DNA from: Herbaspirillum sp. ST 5-3 | Lineage (GTDB): Bacteria > Pseudomonadota > Gammaproteobacteria > Burkholderiales > Burkholderiaceae_D | Direction: 5' to 3' | Length of the DNA stretch: 64,000 bases | Assembly (NCBI RefSeq): GCF_004804275.1 | Contig: NZ_STGI01000002.1 | Coordinates: 1 to 64,000 of the forward strand | Shown: piece after piece, positions 7,165-18,061 of the stretch | Numbering within the stretch: position 1 is the first letter of the stretch | How the letters are laid out: the number at the start of each line of letters is the position of its first letter | Made by a program: the position numbers and the translations under genes | The notes under the pieces: model-generated | What the model was told of the DNA's origin: nothing | Databases searched by the model: none | What the model saw: the letters and a program-made list of their open reading frames with translations, nothing else

Positions 7165-8715
7165 TCAGTCCGACACGCGTTTGAAATCACGCAGGCGGAA
7201 GCCCATGATAAAAAGTGCGCCGAAGTATGTTACTCCGCATGCAAGCATGACCAGAGCCAGCGCGCCAACTCGATGGAGGGGATTGGCGCGCAAAGCCACC
7301 CAATCGAAGTGTCCGGCAGTCCAAAGCGCGACGCCCGCCAGCAAGAACAGTGCGCCTGCCAGCTTGGCGAGAAAGATGCCCCAGCCTTGATGGGGCACAT
7401 AAATTCCCCGCTTGCGCAATCCCCGGTACAGAAACGCCGCGTTCAAGCAGGCACCCAGGCCAACCGAGAGCGCGAGCCCCGCGTGAGCCAATGTCGGTAC
7501 GAACATCAGATTCATCAACTGTGTCGCGATCAGGACGACGATGCCGATCTTCACCGGCGTTCTGATGTCCTGCTTTGCGTAGAAACCCGGTGCCAGAATC
7601 TTGACGACGATCAAGCCAATCAATCCAACTCCATAGGCCACGAGCGCCCGACTGGTCATGACGACTGCCTGGGTGTCGAACTTACCGTAGTGGAACAGGG
7701 TTGTGGTGAGCGGCTCGGACAGAGTAGCAAGTCCGACGGCAGAGGGAAGCGCCAAAAGAAAAGTCAGGCGAAGACCCCAGTCAAGCAAAGAAGAATATTC
7801 CGCATGATCGCTGTCCGCATGCGCCTTCGACAGGTTGGGAAGGAGAATCGTCCCAAGCGCCACGCCGAGCAAGGCTGTGGGAAATTCCATCAGTCGGTCA
7901 GCATAGGTGAGCCAGGAAACGCTGCCACTGGCAAGGTGCGAAGCGATATTGGTGTTGATGATGATGCTGATCTGCGCGACGGAGACGGCAACAATGGCAG
8001 GCACCATTTGCCGCAGCACGCGCTGCACACCGGGATCCTTCAGGGCGAACGTCGGATTGAGCCCAATACGAGGCAGCATCCCAATCCTGAGCAGGGCTGG
8101 AGCCTGAATTCCGACTTGCAGAACTCCGCCCAACACAACCGCAAATGCCAATGCGTAGACCGGCTGTGCGAGATGAGGGGCCAGAAACAGGGAGGCGGCG
8201 ATGAATGAGATGTTCAGCAGTACCGGAGTAAATGCCGGAATCTGGAATTGCCGCCATGTATTCAGGATGCCGCCGGCGAGTGCGACAAATGCCATGAACC
8301 CAATGTACGGGAACATGATGCGCGTCATGACGACAGAACTCGTAAACGCTTCCGCGTCCGATTTCAGTCCGGTAGCAATGAAATACACGACGATCGGCGC
8401 GGCCACGATCCCGATAATGCAGGTGAGCACCAATGCCCACATCAACACAGTCGCGACGTGATCGATCAGATCCTTGGTCGCAGTTTCCCCTTTCTGGTTC
8501 TTGTACTCGGCAAGAATGGGGACGAAGGCCTGGGAAAATGCGCCTTCCGCAAACAGGCGGCGCAACAGATTCGGGATGCGGAAGGCAACGTTGAATGCGT
8601 CCGTGTAGGCTGATGCGCCGAATGCGCGCGCAATAAGGAGTTCTCGCGCCAGGCCCGTTACCCGCGACAGCATCGTCATGCCAGAGACGGTGGCAAGCGT
8701 TTTATGCAGATTCAT
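7165..8715 (-). CDS. murJ: Lipid II flippase MurJ
   Basis: 516 residues and about 14 hydrophobic membrane segments, with the MviN/MurJ start (MNLHKTLATVSGMTMLSRVTG, RIPNLLRRLFAEGAFSQAFVP). MurJ flips the peptidoglycan precursor lipid II to the periplasmic face. ATG 8715 is used; an upstream TTG at 8724 has no support. A perfect TATAAT hexamer on the same strand (8724-8729) sits nine bases before the ATG, which would give an almost leaderless mRNA, but its -35 region is poor. The gene is divergent from rpsT. Confidence 0.93.
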   Translation of the reverse strand: MNLHKTLATVSGMTMLSRVTGLARELLIARAFGASAYTDAFNVAFRIPNLLRRLFAEGAFSQAFVPILAEYKNQKGETATKDLIDHVATVLMWALVLTCIIGIVAAPIVVYFIATGLKSDAEAFTSSVVMTRIMFPYIGFMAFVALAGGILNTWRQFQIPAFTPVLLNISFIAASLFLAPHLAQPVYALAFAVVLGGVLQVGIQAPALLRIGMLPRIGLNPTFALKDPGVQRVLRQMVPAIVAVSVAQISIIINTNIASHLASGSVSWLTYADRLMEFPTALLGVALGTILLPNLSKAHADSDHAEYSSLLDWGLRLTFLLALPSAVGLATLSEPLTTTLFHYGKFDTQAVVMTSRALVAYGVGLIGLIVVKILAPGFYAKQDIRTPVKIGIVVLIATQLMNLMFVPTLAHAGLALSVGLGACLNAAFLYRGLRKRGIYVPHQGWGIFLAKLAGALFLLAGVALWTAGHFDWVALRANPLHRVGALALVMLACGVTYFGALFIMGFRLRDFKRVSD

Positions 8716-8882
8716 GGTGCGCAATTATAGCTGCTGGGGTCCCGTAATCCGGGGCATAAATGGACGCGGTTGTGTAAGCTTTTATTTCCGGTGGAAAATC
8801 GCTGCATGGCGACCTGCGCGCCGCTTCTTGGTCTGTTTTCCGGGGACGCTGATCTCAGAATATTGGCGATTGAAACGTCCAA

Positions 8883-8911
8883 TTGCTCATTTTCCAAAAA
8901 AACGCTATAAT
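8883..8911 (+). promoter_or_regulatory. Sigma-70 promoter of rpsT
   Basis: TTGCTC (8883-8888), 17-base spacer, perfect TATAAT (8906-8911), about 60 bases ahead of the rpsT start. Confidence 0.75.
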
Positions 8912-8978
8912 CCGCAGCTTTACAGAATTCCGTCTCGCAGACCGCGAACGCAATCCGATTTCGTTTTAGGAACTATTC

Positions 8979-9245
8979 ATGGCAAATACCGCACAAGCGC
9001 GCAAACGTGCTCGTCAAGCAGTCAAGCAAAACGCACACAACTCCAGCCAGCGTTCGACGCTGCGCACGGCAGTCAAGGCCGTCCGCAAGGCGATCGAAGC
9101 CGGCGACAAGGCAGCAGCTACGCAAGTATTCCAGGCTTCTATTTCGACGATCGATCGTATTGCCGACAAGAAGATCATTCACAAGAACAAGGCCGCTCGC
9201 CACAAGAGCCGTCTGGCCGCTGCCCTGAAGGCACTGGCTGCGTAA
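8979..9245 (+). CDS. rpsT: 30S ribosomal protein S20
   Basis: 88 residues, Lys/Arg/Ala-rich, starting [18 protein letters not shown], with the conserved [15 protein letters not shown] helix and [14 protein letters not shown] near the end. S20 is a primary 16S rRNA-binding protein. It is a monocistronic unit with its own promoter and terminator, divergent from murJ as in many betaproteobacteria. Confidence 0.97.
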   Translation: MANTAQARKRARQAVKQNAHNSSQRSTLRTAVKAVRKAIEAGDKAAATQVFQASISTIDRIADKKIIHKNKAARHKSRLAAALKALAA

Positions 9246-9290
9246 TCAGCAGTTGTCCTGAGAGCTGTTCGCCTCAGGAAGCGAATTAAA

Positions 9291-9321
9291 AAACCCGGGT
9301 GACGATGTCACGCGGGTTTTT
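9291..9321 (+). terminator. rpsT terminator
   Basis: AAACCCGGGTGAC-GAT-GTCACGCGGGTTT: a 13-bp stem with one mismatch followed by T5, 45 bases after the rpsT stop. Confidence 0.88.
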
Positions 9322-9437
9322 GTCGTTTGTGCGCTGGAAGTTCAAGGCCGGTGGATTGCAACATAAATAATCCACTCGGCCGTGCGAATGCATTCATTTG
9401 ATCCGCGCCAGCTACCGAACCTTGTTCGCGTACTGAT

Positions 9438-9890
9438 TTAGCGGGGAAGCCCGTCGATTGCGCTGCCCGGCTTGATGTTCTTCTGCTTGAACCACCCGAG
9501 ATTCATTTCCAAAGCATAGCGAACCGGCTTTTTTGCACAGTGCGAATCGGTGGTTTGTGGTTGCATGTCTTCGATATTGACGATTTTGCCACTGTCGTCG
9601 ATAAAAGCTACCGACAGCGGAATCAAGGTATTTTTCATCCACATGCATACGCCAGCCGGTGCTTCGAACAAGAATACCATCCCTTCGTTCGGCCCCAGTT
9701 TCTCCCGGAACATCAAGCCTTGCTGACGCTCTGCATCTCTTGCAGCGACTTCCGCCTTGATGAGGTGAATTCCCGCGCTCAATGAAATTACCGGAAATTT
9801 CATCGGCTGCTGGCTTATCGCAGATGGGCTGGCAGTGACAAGAGCGGCGGCCAGTAAGGCCGAAACCGAAAAGAGTGGTCTGGAAATCAT
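9438..9890 (-). CDS. Secreted DUF192 family protein
   Basis: 150 residues with a Sec signal peptide (residues 1-26, cleavage after ...ASPSAIS-like region) and a DUF192 domain: RQQGLMFREKLGPNEGMVF, FLFEAPAGVCMWMKNTLIPLS, then FIDDSGKIVNIEDMQP and RYALEMNLGWF. DUF192 proteins are small periplasmic beta-rich proteins with no established reaction. The gene is monocistronic on the minus strand, with no clear partner. Confidence 0.85.
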   Translation of the reverse strand: MISRPLFSVSALLAAALVTASPSAISQQPMKFPVISLSAGIHLIKAEVAARDAERQQGLMFREKLGPNEGMVFLFEAPAGVCMWMKNTLIPLSVAFIDDSGKIVNIEDMQPQTTDSHCAKKPVRYALEMNLGWFKQKNIKPGSAIDGLPR

Positions 9891-10011
9891 TTGGAGTTGG
9901 CGGCAAATTAAAACGCTTCAGAAGCTTATCCGATAACAATGCAAAACGCATCGCAACAGTTGCGCGTCCGGACTTTGCATTATCCTCGCCATGAGGCAGC
10001 GAAATTACAAT

Positions 10012-10040
10012 AAAAAAGGCAGGACAAGCCTGCCTTTTTC
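10012..10040. terminator. Bidirectional terminator
   Basis: AAAAAAGGCAGG-ACAAG-CCTGCCTTTTT. The A-run before and T-run after the stem let it work in both directions. It serves mainly the minus-strand Lys/Ala-rich protein gene, whose stop is 18 bases away. Confidence 0.85.
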
Positions 10041-10057
10041 TTTCACGAAAGCGTGAA

Positions 10058-10249
10058 TTAGTTCGAAGCGGCCGGAGCTGCAGCGGCTTTCTTTGCTTTC
10101 TTGGCTTTCTTTGCCTTTTTGACTTTCTTGGCTTTCGGAGCGGATGCCTCAGCCGATGCAGCAGCCGGAGCGGAAGCAGGAGCAGGATCAGCAGCGAAGG
10201 CGGAAGCGGCGAACAGACCAGCGATCAGAGCGGCGATCAGGTTTTTCAT
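10058..10249 (-). CDS. Small secreted Ala/Lys-rich protein
   Basis: 63 residues: a signal peptide (MKNLIAALIAGLFAASAFAA), an Ala/Pro-rich segment, then a strongly basic run of KKA repeats (KAKKVKKAKKAKKAKKAAAA) and a short tail. AAGGACATAAA before ATG 10249 decides this start against a longer frame from 10321. The composition resembles acid-shock or nucleic-acid/anion-binding periplasmic proteins, but no family can be named. It carries its own terminator. Confidence 0.65.
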   Translation of the reverse strand: MKNLIAALIAGLFAASAFAADPAPASAPAAASAEASAPKAKKVKKAKKAKKAKKAAAAPAASN

Positions 10250-10414
10250 TTTATGTCCTTCAAATTGGCATGTTGATAAAAACGGTGATTCTGTCGAATC
10301 AATGTGAATAACGAAGTGCAAGATTATTGGTTGACAGAGTTCTCCGGGAAATTTTCAACAGGCCCGAAAGTCGCGGCCCATGGCTATGTCAATTGTTTTG
10401 CTGCGCGACTCTTG

Positions 10415-10984
10415 TCAACGTTCCCTTTTTTCCAGCTCTGCGGCTGAGACCTCGCGCCATTCGCCCGGCCAGAGCGGATGTGTGGCCAGGGAAAAGGGTC
10501 CGATCGCAATTCTGATCAGCCTTAAGGTCGGCAGGCCGACCGCCGCGGTCATGCGACGAACCTGGCGGTTTTTCCCTTCCGACAGGGTGATTGCCAGCCA
10601 ACTGGTTGGCTTGTTCTCGCGCTCCCGGATCGGCGGGGCGCGCTTCCATAGCCACGACGGTGGTTCGATTTGCCTTGCCTCGCAGGGCTGAGTCACGAAA
10701 TCGCCCAAATCCAACTGTCCCCGCAGGCGCAGCAATGCTGTCGCATCCGGAACGCCCTCCACTTGCGCGATATAGGTTTTCGGCTGTTTGCTGTCAGGAT
10801 GGCTGATGCGATGTTGAAGTTTTCCGTCGTCGGTGAGCAGGAGCAAGCCCTCGCTGTCCGCGTCGAGCCTGCCCGCCGGATAAATCCCGGGAATATCCAG
10901 ATAATTTGCGAGTGTCTCCCGGGTAGGATGTGGTGAAAACTGGCACATCACCTGAAAGGGTTTGTTGAAGAGAATAAGTGACAT
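10415..10984 (-). CDS. rluE: 23S rRNA pseudouridine synthase RluE-type
   Basis: 189 residues, without an S4 domain, of the RsuA/RluE family. It has the catalytic motif GRLDADSEGLLLLTDDG (Asp41), NRQVRRMTAAVG and LRLIRIAIGPFSL. RluE isomerises U2457 of 23S rRNA in E. coli. Size and the lack of S4 favour RluE over RluB, which is encoded separately at 25-26.7 kb. Start MSLILFNKP at 10984. Confidence 0.85.
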   Translation of the reverse strand: MSLILFNKPFQVMCQFSPHPTRETLANYLDIPGIYPAGRLDADSEGLLLLTDDGKLQHRISHPDSKQPKTYIAQVEGVPDATALLRLRGQLDLGDFVTQPCEARQIEPPSWLWKRAPPIRERENKPTSWLAITLSEGKNRQVRRMTAAVGLPTLRLIRIAIGPFSLATHPLWPGEWREVSAAELEKRER

Positions 10985-11306
10985 GCGCTGGCGATTCCGG
11001 GTAAAAGTGCGGCGCTATTTTACGCTTTGTATATTGGCGCATTAGGAACTAACCTGTAGATCCGCGCCGGCGTCCGCCGTTTTCCGGATGCGAGGAACGT
11101 GTTCCGCTCAACGCGGCCAAAGGAAAATCACTCGATTGACAACTTGATAAAAATATTGCCAATGGCAAAAGTTATGGCATCCAGTAAAATAGTAGTGCAT
11201 AATACGAAATGCTGTCTTATGTCTTATATAAGACTGAGAGTCGACTTTAAAACAAAAATTTAAAGTGCAACCGCCTTCTTTTCCTCCTCAACCCCCGGAG
11301 CCTACG
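10985..11306. other. Intergenic region upstream of icd
   Basis: No gene seen. Its right half is AT-rich and holds a TTGACA hexamer with no good partner (~11136), a CATAAT -10-like hexamer (11198-11203) and the palindromic operator at 11214-11234. The icd ribosome site GGAG is at 11297-11300. Confidence 0.5.
11214..11234. promoter_or_regulatory. Palindromic operator candidate upstream of icd
   Basis: GTCTTAT followed by the perfect 14-base palindrome GTCTTATATAAGAC. It lies just downstream of a possible -10 (11198-11203) and 73 bases before the icd start, a good position for repression. Similar GTCTTATATAAGAC dyads occur, as I recall, ahead of betaproteobacterial TCA-cycle genes and have been linked to a GntR-type regulator. 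That link is from memory and uncertain. Confidence 0.55.
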
Positions 11307-12560
11307 ATGTATCAACATATCAAAGTGCCTGCCGAAGGCAACAAGATCACCGTCAATGCCGATTTCTCGTTGAATGTTCCCGACAATCCGATCATTCCTT
11401 ATCTGGAAGGTGACGGCACTGGTGTCGATATTACGCCGGTCATGATCAAAGTCGTTGACGCAGCTGTTGCAAAGGCATACGGCGGCAAGCGCAAGATCAG
11501 CTGGATGGAAATTTTCGCAGGTGAGAAGTCGACCAAAGTCTACGGCCCGGATGTGTGGCTGCCCGACGAGACGCTGAAGGTGTTGAAGGATTATGTTGTT
11601 TCCATCAAAGGCCCGTTGACCACCCCGGTCGGCGGCGGCATCCGCTCGTTGAATGTGGCGCTGCGTCAGGAACTCGACCTGTACGTCTGTTTGCGTCCGG
11701 TGCGTTACTTCAAGGGCGTGCCTTCGCCGGTACGCGAGCCGGAGAAGACTGACATGGTGATCTTCCGCGAGAACTCGGAAGACATTTACGCCGGCATCGA
11801 ATGGCAGGAAGGCACCGAAAACGCCAAGAAGGTAATCGATTTCCTGATCAAGGAAATGGGCGTCAAGAAGATTCGCTTCCCGGGGTCGTCCGGTATCGGC
11901 ATCAAGCCGGTCTCGCGTGAAGGCACGGAGCGCCTGGTCCGCAAGGCAATCCAGTACGCGATCGACAACGACAAGCCGTCGGTGACCATTGTCCACAAGG
12001 GCAACATCATGAAGTACACCGAAGGCGGCTTCCGCGATTGGGCCTACGCACTGGCACAGAAGGAGTTCGGTGCGCAACTGATCGACGGCGGTCCGTGGTG
12101 CAAGTTCAAGAATCCGAAGACCGGCAAGGAAATCACGGTTAAGGACTCGATCGCTGACGCATTCCTGCAGCAAATCCTGCTGCGCCCGAACGAATACAGC
12201 GTGATTGCCACGCTGAACCTGAATGGCGACTACATTTCCGACGCTCTGGCTGCACAAGTCGGTGGTATTGGTATTGCTCCTGGCGCCAACCTTTCCGACT
12301 CCGTCGCGATGTTCGAAGCGACTCACGGTACCGCGCCGAAGTACGCCGGCAAGGATTACGTGAATCCGGGCTCGCTGATCCTGTCCGCAGAAATGATGCT
12401 GCGTCACATGGGCTGGGTTGAGGCTGCCGACTTGATCGTCTCTTCGATGGAAAAATCGATCACGTCGAAGAAAGTGACCTACGACTTCGCGCGCCTGATG
12501 GAAGGCGCAACACAAGTGTCGTGCTCCGGCTTCGGTGACGTCATGATTTCGAACATGTAG
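11307..12560 (+). CDS. icd: NADP-dependent isocitrate dehydrogenase
   Basis: 417 residues, E. coli Icd type. It has [15 protein letters not shown], the substrate/phosphorylation loop [15 protein letters not shown] (the Ser regulated by AceK in E. coli), [32 protein letters not shown], and the NADP-side segment [12 protein letters not shown]. It converts isocitrate to 2-oxoglutarate plus CO2 in the TCA cycle. ATG 11307 is preferred for GGAG at 11297-11300; an earlier Met at 11265 has none. It is monocistronic, ending in a strong terminator, with the palindrome at 11214-11234 as likely control site. Confidence 0.96.
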   Translation: MYQHIKVPAEGNKITVNADFSLNVPDNPIIPYLEGDGTGVDITPVMIKVVDAAVAKAYGGKRKISWMEIFAGEKSTKVYGPDVWLPDETLKVLKDYVVSIKGPLTTPVGGGIRSLNVALRQELDLYVCLRPVRYFKGVPSPVREPEKTDMVIFRENSEDIYAGIEWQEGTENAKKVIDFLIKEMGVKKIRFPGSSGIGIKPVSREGTERLVRKAIQYAIDNDKPSVTIVHKGNIMKYTEGGFRDWAYALAQKEFGAQLIDGGPWCKFKNPKTGKEITVKDSIADAFLQQILLRPNEYSVIATLNLNGDYISDALAAQVGGIGIAPGANLSDSVAMFEATHGTAPKYAGKDYVNPGSLILSAEMMLRHMGWVEAADLIVSSMEKSITSKKVTYDFARLMEGATQVSCSGFGDVMISNM

Positions 12561-12579
12561 TTCGTTCGATGGAAGAACA

Positions 12580-12609
12580 AAATGGCCGGAGCGATCCGGC
12601 CATTTTTTT
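12580..12609. terminator. Bidirectional terminator between icd and response-regulator gene
   Basis: AAAATGGCCGGA-GCGA-TCCGGCCATTTTTTT, a 12-bp perfect stem with T-run; the leading A-run lets it serve the convergent minus-strand gene too. Confidence 0.9.
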
Positions 12610-12615
12610 ATCCTT

Positions 12616-13245
12616 TTACTTGATCTGGGTCTGTTCCAGCGCGAAACGAATCAGGTCGGCTTGACCTTCAATACCCAGTTTACGCTTGATGTTGAGGCGA
12701 TGCGTTTCTACCGTGCGCACGCTCAGGCTCATGTCGCGCGCAATATGCTTGTTCGATTTTCCCGTCGCAATGCACTTCAACACCTCACGCTCGCGGGGTG
12801 TCAGCAGCAAAGCGGGGGGCATAGGGCGGGACAGTTGCTTTGCAAGGCCGGCGCTGTAATAGATTCCGCCAGACATGACGGTGTCAATGGCCGTGATAAT
12901 GTCCATCGCCGGGGCATCCTTCAGTACATAGCCGCGCGCTCCTGCCTGGATTGCCTGCATGACATATTCCGCCTTGTCATGCATGCTCAGCATTAATACC
13001 GCGATCTCGGGATATAGCGTGTTAAAGCGGCCGGTAAGCTCAATGCCGTTCATCCCCGAAAGATTAATGTCCATCAATGCGATGTCGATCATCTCGGTCG
13101 CAGCGTGTTGTAATGCCTCGTCTGCATTGCCAGCTTCGGCCACGATTGTGAAATGCGGTATGGTTTCGAGGCGGGCACGCAAGCCGTCCCGAACCAGGGG
13201 ATGGTCGTCGATCAGCAGGATGTGAACATACGGTTGACTAAGCAT
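12616..13245 (-). CDS. LuxR/NarL-family response regulator
   Basis: 209 residues. The receiver domain (1-~120) has acidic LLIDDHPLVRDGL, phospho-acceptor Asp in IALMDINLSG (~residue 58), and Lys in YVLKDAP. The C-terminal LuxR HTH has LTPREREVLKCIATGKSNKHIA and SVRTVETHRLNIKRKLG. It is the partner of the adjacent histidine kinase (start eight bases after the kinase stop, same strand). The target is unknown; the kinase Cache domain suggests a small extracellular ligand. Confidence 0.9.
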   Translation of the reverse strand: MLSQPYVHILLIDDHPLVRDGLRARLETIPHFTIVAEAGNADEALQHAATEMIDIALMDINLSGMNGIELTGRFNTLYPEIAVLMLSMHDKAEYVMQAIQAGARGYVLKDAPAMDIITAIDTVMSGGIYYSAGLAKQLSRPMPPALLLTPREREVLKCIATGKSNKHIARDMSLSVRTVETHRLNIKRKLGIEGQADLIRFALEQTQIK

Positions 13246-13253
13246 TTTTTGAT

Positions 13254-14609
13254 TTACATTCGATACAAGCTGGCGGTTACTCGGGTGCCTTCAGCGGATG
13301 AAGCCAGATTCAAGCTGCCCCCGACGGCATCAACCCTTTCATGCATATTGCGCAATCCGATGCCGCGCTTGGGATGCTGCGCGACGCCGGCGACGTCGAA
13401 GCCGATGCCATCGTCGGAAATAATGAGTGCGACACTGGACTTGTTGCCAATCAGCCGAACGTTGACGTTCTTTGCGCTTGCATGCCGTTTGATGTTGGTC
13501 AGTGCTTCCTGAGCGATACGGAATAGTACTGTATTCGCCACGTCGCTCAGCCCGTCAACCGAGCCGTCCGAGCTGAATCGTGTCGTGATCGCGGTGTGTT
13601 CGCTGAATTCCTGAACGAGATGGTCGAGCGCTGCCGCCAGTCCGAGATCATCAAGCAAGGCGGGTCTAAGGTCGTGCGAGATGCGCCTGACCTCACCTAA
13701 CACATCATTGAGTTGTCCGGCAGCGCGGTCGAAGGATGATCTTGCCAGTTCCGGTTGTGCCGCATTGGCGATCAATTTGGCAATTCCCGACTCAACCTGT
13801 AATTTGATCGATACCAGCCACTGGCTGATTCCATCATGCAAATCGCGCGAAAGACGTGCGCGTTCCTCTTCTTGTGATCGCACCACGCGTTGTGCCAATG
13901 CGCGCAGCTTGGCATCGGCAACCCGGTTTTCGCTGATATTCAATGCTAGGCCGGAGAGTCCTATTGCGAGTGCGCTAGCGATGGCAATACCGGTAATCCA
14001 GATCATCGTGTTATCGATATTTCCCGAAATCTGTGCATCGATCTTTGCGAGGGCGGCGTCGACATCGTCCAGATACAGCCCGGTTCCAAGCATCCAACCC
14101 CACCGTTCAAGCTCGACCACATAGCCGAGCTTGGGCGCCATCTTGCCCGACGATGGTTTCTCCCATAAGTAGCGCACGAATCCGCCGCCCGCCTTTGCTT
14201 GAGCAATCAGCCGCTGTATCGTCGGGCTGCCGCTCGGGTCGCGAAGGTCCCAGAGATTGCGCCCAACCAGTTCCGGCTTGCGAGGATGCATGAGATTGCG
14301 ACCCTCAAGATCATAGAGAAAGAAATACCCGTCGTCGCCATAATCAAGTGTCGCCAGAATCGCTTTCGCTTCATTTAACGTCGCTTCGTCATGCCGGCCC
14401 GATTGATAAAGATGCTCGATGGAGCGGGTCGCAAGCACAACAAAATGCTTGAGCTCCGCTTCCTTGCTGGCCAGGTAAGCCGCCTCGACCGAGGCGCGCT
14501 GTTGATGCGCCAGGAGCGTCGCTTGATAGCGTACCGCAAGCGCAATCGCAAACAACGCAACGATGAGCGGAGTGATTGCGAGCAGCAGAATTTTTTGCCG
14601 GAGTTTCAT
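13254..14609 (-). CDS. Cache-domain sensor histidine kinase (HisKA_3)
   Basis: 451 residues: TM1 (~8-27), a periplasmic single-Cache-like domain (DDGYFFLYDLEGRNLMHPRKPELVGRNLWDLRD, typical sCache_2), TM2 (~202-225), then HisKA_3 dimerisation/phospho-acceptor with His in LSRDLHDGISQ (~residue 257), and a C-terminal HATPase (ALTNIKRHASA, DDGIGFD, GIGLRNMHERV). sCache_2 kinases often sense small organic acids. It forms an operon with the downstream regulator. An intact NarX/DegS-type kinase. Confidence 0.9.
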   Translation of the reverse strand: MKLRQKILLLAITPLIVALFAIALAVRYQATLLAHQQRASVEAAYLASKEAELKHFVVLATRSIEHLYQSGRHDEATLNEAKAILATLDYGDDGYFFLYDLEGRNLMHPRKPELVGRNLWDLRDPSGSPTIQRLIAQAKAGGGFVRYLWEKPSSGKMAPKLGYVVELERWGWMLGTGLYLDDVDAALAKIDAQISGNIDNTMIWITGIAIASALAIGLSGLALNISENRVADAKLRALAQRVVRSQEEERARLSRDLHDGISQWLVSIKLQVESGIAKLIANAAQPELARSSFDRAAGQLNDVLGEVRRISHDLRPALLDDLGLAAALDHLVQEFSEHTAITTRFSSDGSVDGLSDVANTVLFRIAQEALTNIKRHASAKNVNVRLIGNKSSVALIISDDGIGFDVAGVAQHPKRGIGLRNMHERVDAVGGSLNLASSAEGTRVTASLYRM

Positions 14610-14770
14610 GAAGCATTACTTTACAGCTATTTTTGCTCGTGGCGATCATTTGCGGCGACGAAGGGCTCACGCGTGATGGTGATTGCTACGAGCAGCTTGT
14701 AAAGTTATCACGGACCGCAGGGCCAGTGCCGATACGCAACGAATGGATCGGGCGAGAGCGAAGAGACGAA

Positions 14771-14797
14771 AAAAAACCCCGCGTATGCGGGGTTTTT
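14771..14797 (-). terminator. Cold-shock gene terminator
   Basis: CCCCGC-ATAC-GCGGGG followed on the minus strand by a T-run (the A-run at 14768-14776). It lies 24 bases beyond the cold-shock gene stop. Confidence 0.85.
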
Positions 14798-14820
14798 GGT
14801 ACTCTTGCTAATCGATGTGA

Positions 14821-15024
14821 TTAGGGCGACTGAATATTGGAAGCTTGCTTGCCTTTGGGGCCTTGCGTGACTTCGAATGAGACCTTTTGACCTTCTTTTA
14901 GAGTCTTGAAGCCTTGCATCTGGATTGCGGAAAAATGGGCGAACAAATCTTCACCGCCGTCATCCGGAGTGATAAATCCGAAGCCTTTGGAATCGTTGAA
15001 CCACTTGACGGTACCTGTTGCCAT
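14821..15024 (-). CDS. cspA: Cold-shock domain protein (CspA family)
   Basis: 67 residues: a full OB-fold cold-shock domain with RNP1 ([10 protein letters not shown]) and RNP2 (LFAHFSAIQ), starting [15 protein letters not shown] nucleic-acid chaperone binding single-stranded RNA/DNA. ATG 15024 is used; the frame extends to 15039 without family support. A long upstream region with an inverted repeat (15118-15151) may hold its promoter and leader. The copy designation (A, C, D or E) cannot be settled from one gene. Confidence 0.9.
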   Translation of the reverse strand: MATGTVKWFNDSKGFGFITPDDGGEDLFAHFSAIQMQGFKTLKEGQKVSFEVTQGPKGKQASNIQSP

Positions 15025-15361
15025 AAAAGCGTCTTTCATTAATAGCTAATCACACGAGCCGTATAAGCAAGAAGCCTCGCGTCACGCTGCCGCCCCCTCC
15101 TAAAACCTGCTCACTTCTATTGACAATCCCATAACGCTATCATTGTCAATAAGTACCATTGTTCCTGCAAAAATTATAAAAGTCAAGGCGGTTTTCTGGT
15201 CATTTTTGACATATTACAAGGAATCCTCGGCTCGACGTTCTTGAATTCAGCGGCCGAAGCATCATCTGCGAATTACGCGGAAAAAGCGTAATATCAATAC
15301 CTAGTTGGAATACCCTTACTTTTGCGAATTCGGCAAAGTTGAACCCATTAGAATCAGACGT
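15025..15361. other. Divergent intergenic region between cspA and clpS
   Basis: No gene seen. It is AT-rich with a perfect 10-bp inverted repeat (15118-15151), a smaller one, ATTACGC/GCGTAAT (15272-15292), and a TATAAT on the minus strand (15173-15178) that could be the cspA -10 without a good -35. Promoters for both flanking genes are expected here. Confidence 0.5.
15118..15151. repeat. Perfect 10-bp inverted repeat
   Basis: TATTGACAAT at 15118-15127 and ATTGTCAATA at 15142-15151, 14 bases between. Each arm holds a TTGACA -35-like hexamer, one per strand. It could be an operator for a dimeric regulator or overlapping divergent promoters. Confidence 0.6.
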
Positions 15362-15666
15362 ATGGCAACTCAGCATGAAAACGGTACGGTCCTTGCTAGG
15401 CAAGAGCAGAAGCTGAAGCCGCCGCCGATGTACCAGGTCCTGCTTTTAAATGATGACTATACGCCCATGGAATTTGTCGTAGCGATCATTCAGGAGTACT
15501 TTAATAAAGATCGTGAAACCGCGACGCAAATCATGCTTAAGGTTCATCGCGACGGAAAAGGTATGTGTGGCATCTATCCAAAAGACATAGCGTCCACTAA
15601 AGTAGAATTAGTTTTAACCCACGCTCGAAAAGCAGGACATCCCTTGCAATGCGTGATGGAGGAAGC

Positions 15667-15670
<4 letters not shown>
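15362..15670 (+). CDS. clpS: ATP-dependent Clp protease adaptor ClpS
   Basis: 102 residues. The core has [17 protein letters not shown] (N-degron pocket, Asp-Asp), the [21 protein letters not shown] helix, and [13 protein letters not shown]. ClpS delivers N-degron substrates to ClpA. The start is ATG 15362; the frame upstream to 15305 is intergenic. Its stop overlaps the clpA start (ATGA), giving a classic clpS-clpA operon. Confidence 0.96.
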
Positions 15671-17967
<2,297 letters not shown>

Positions 17968-17986
17968 GCTGGTCTGGCTTCAAACG

Positions 17987-18021
17987 AGCCCGAATCCATT
18001 CAAGTGGATTCGGGCTTTTTT
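17987..18021 (+). terminator. clpSA operon terminator
   Basis: GCCCGAATCCA-TTCAAG-TGGATTCGGGC with T6, a perfect 11-bp stem 20 bases after the clpA stop. Confidence 0.92.
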
Positions 18022-18061
18022 ACGTTTTTACGTGCAGGGGGCTGTTGCGGCAGGCCCGGAC

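Noticed and set aside
11247-12515. 422-residue minus-strand open frame antisense to icd
   Set aside because: It mirrors a clearly functional gene, has no motif and reflects codon bias that keeps the opposite frame open.
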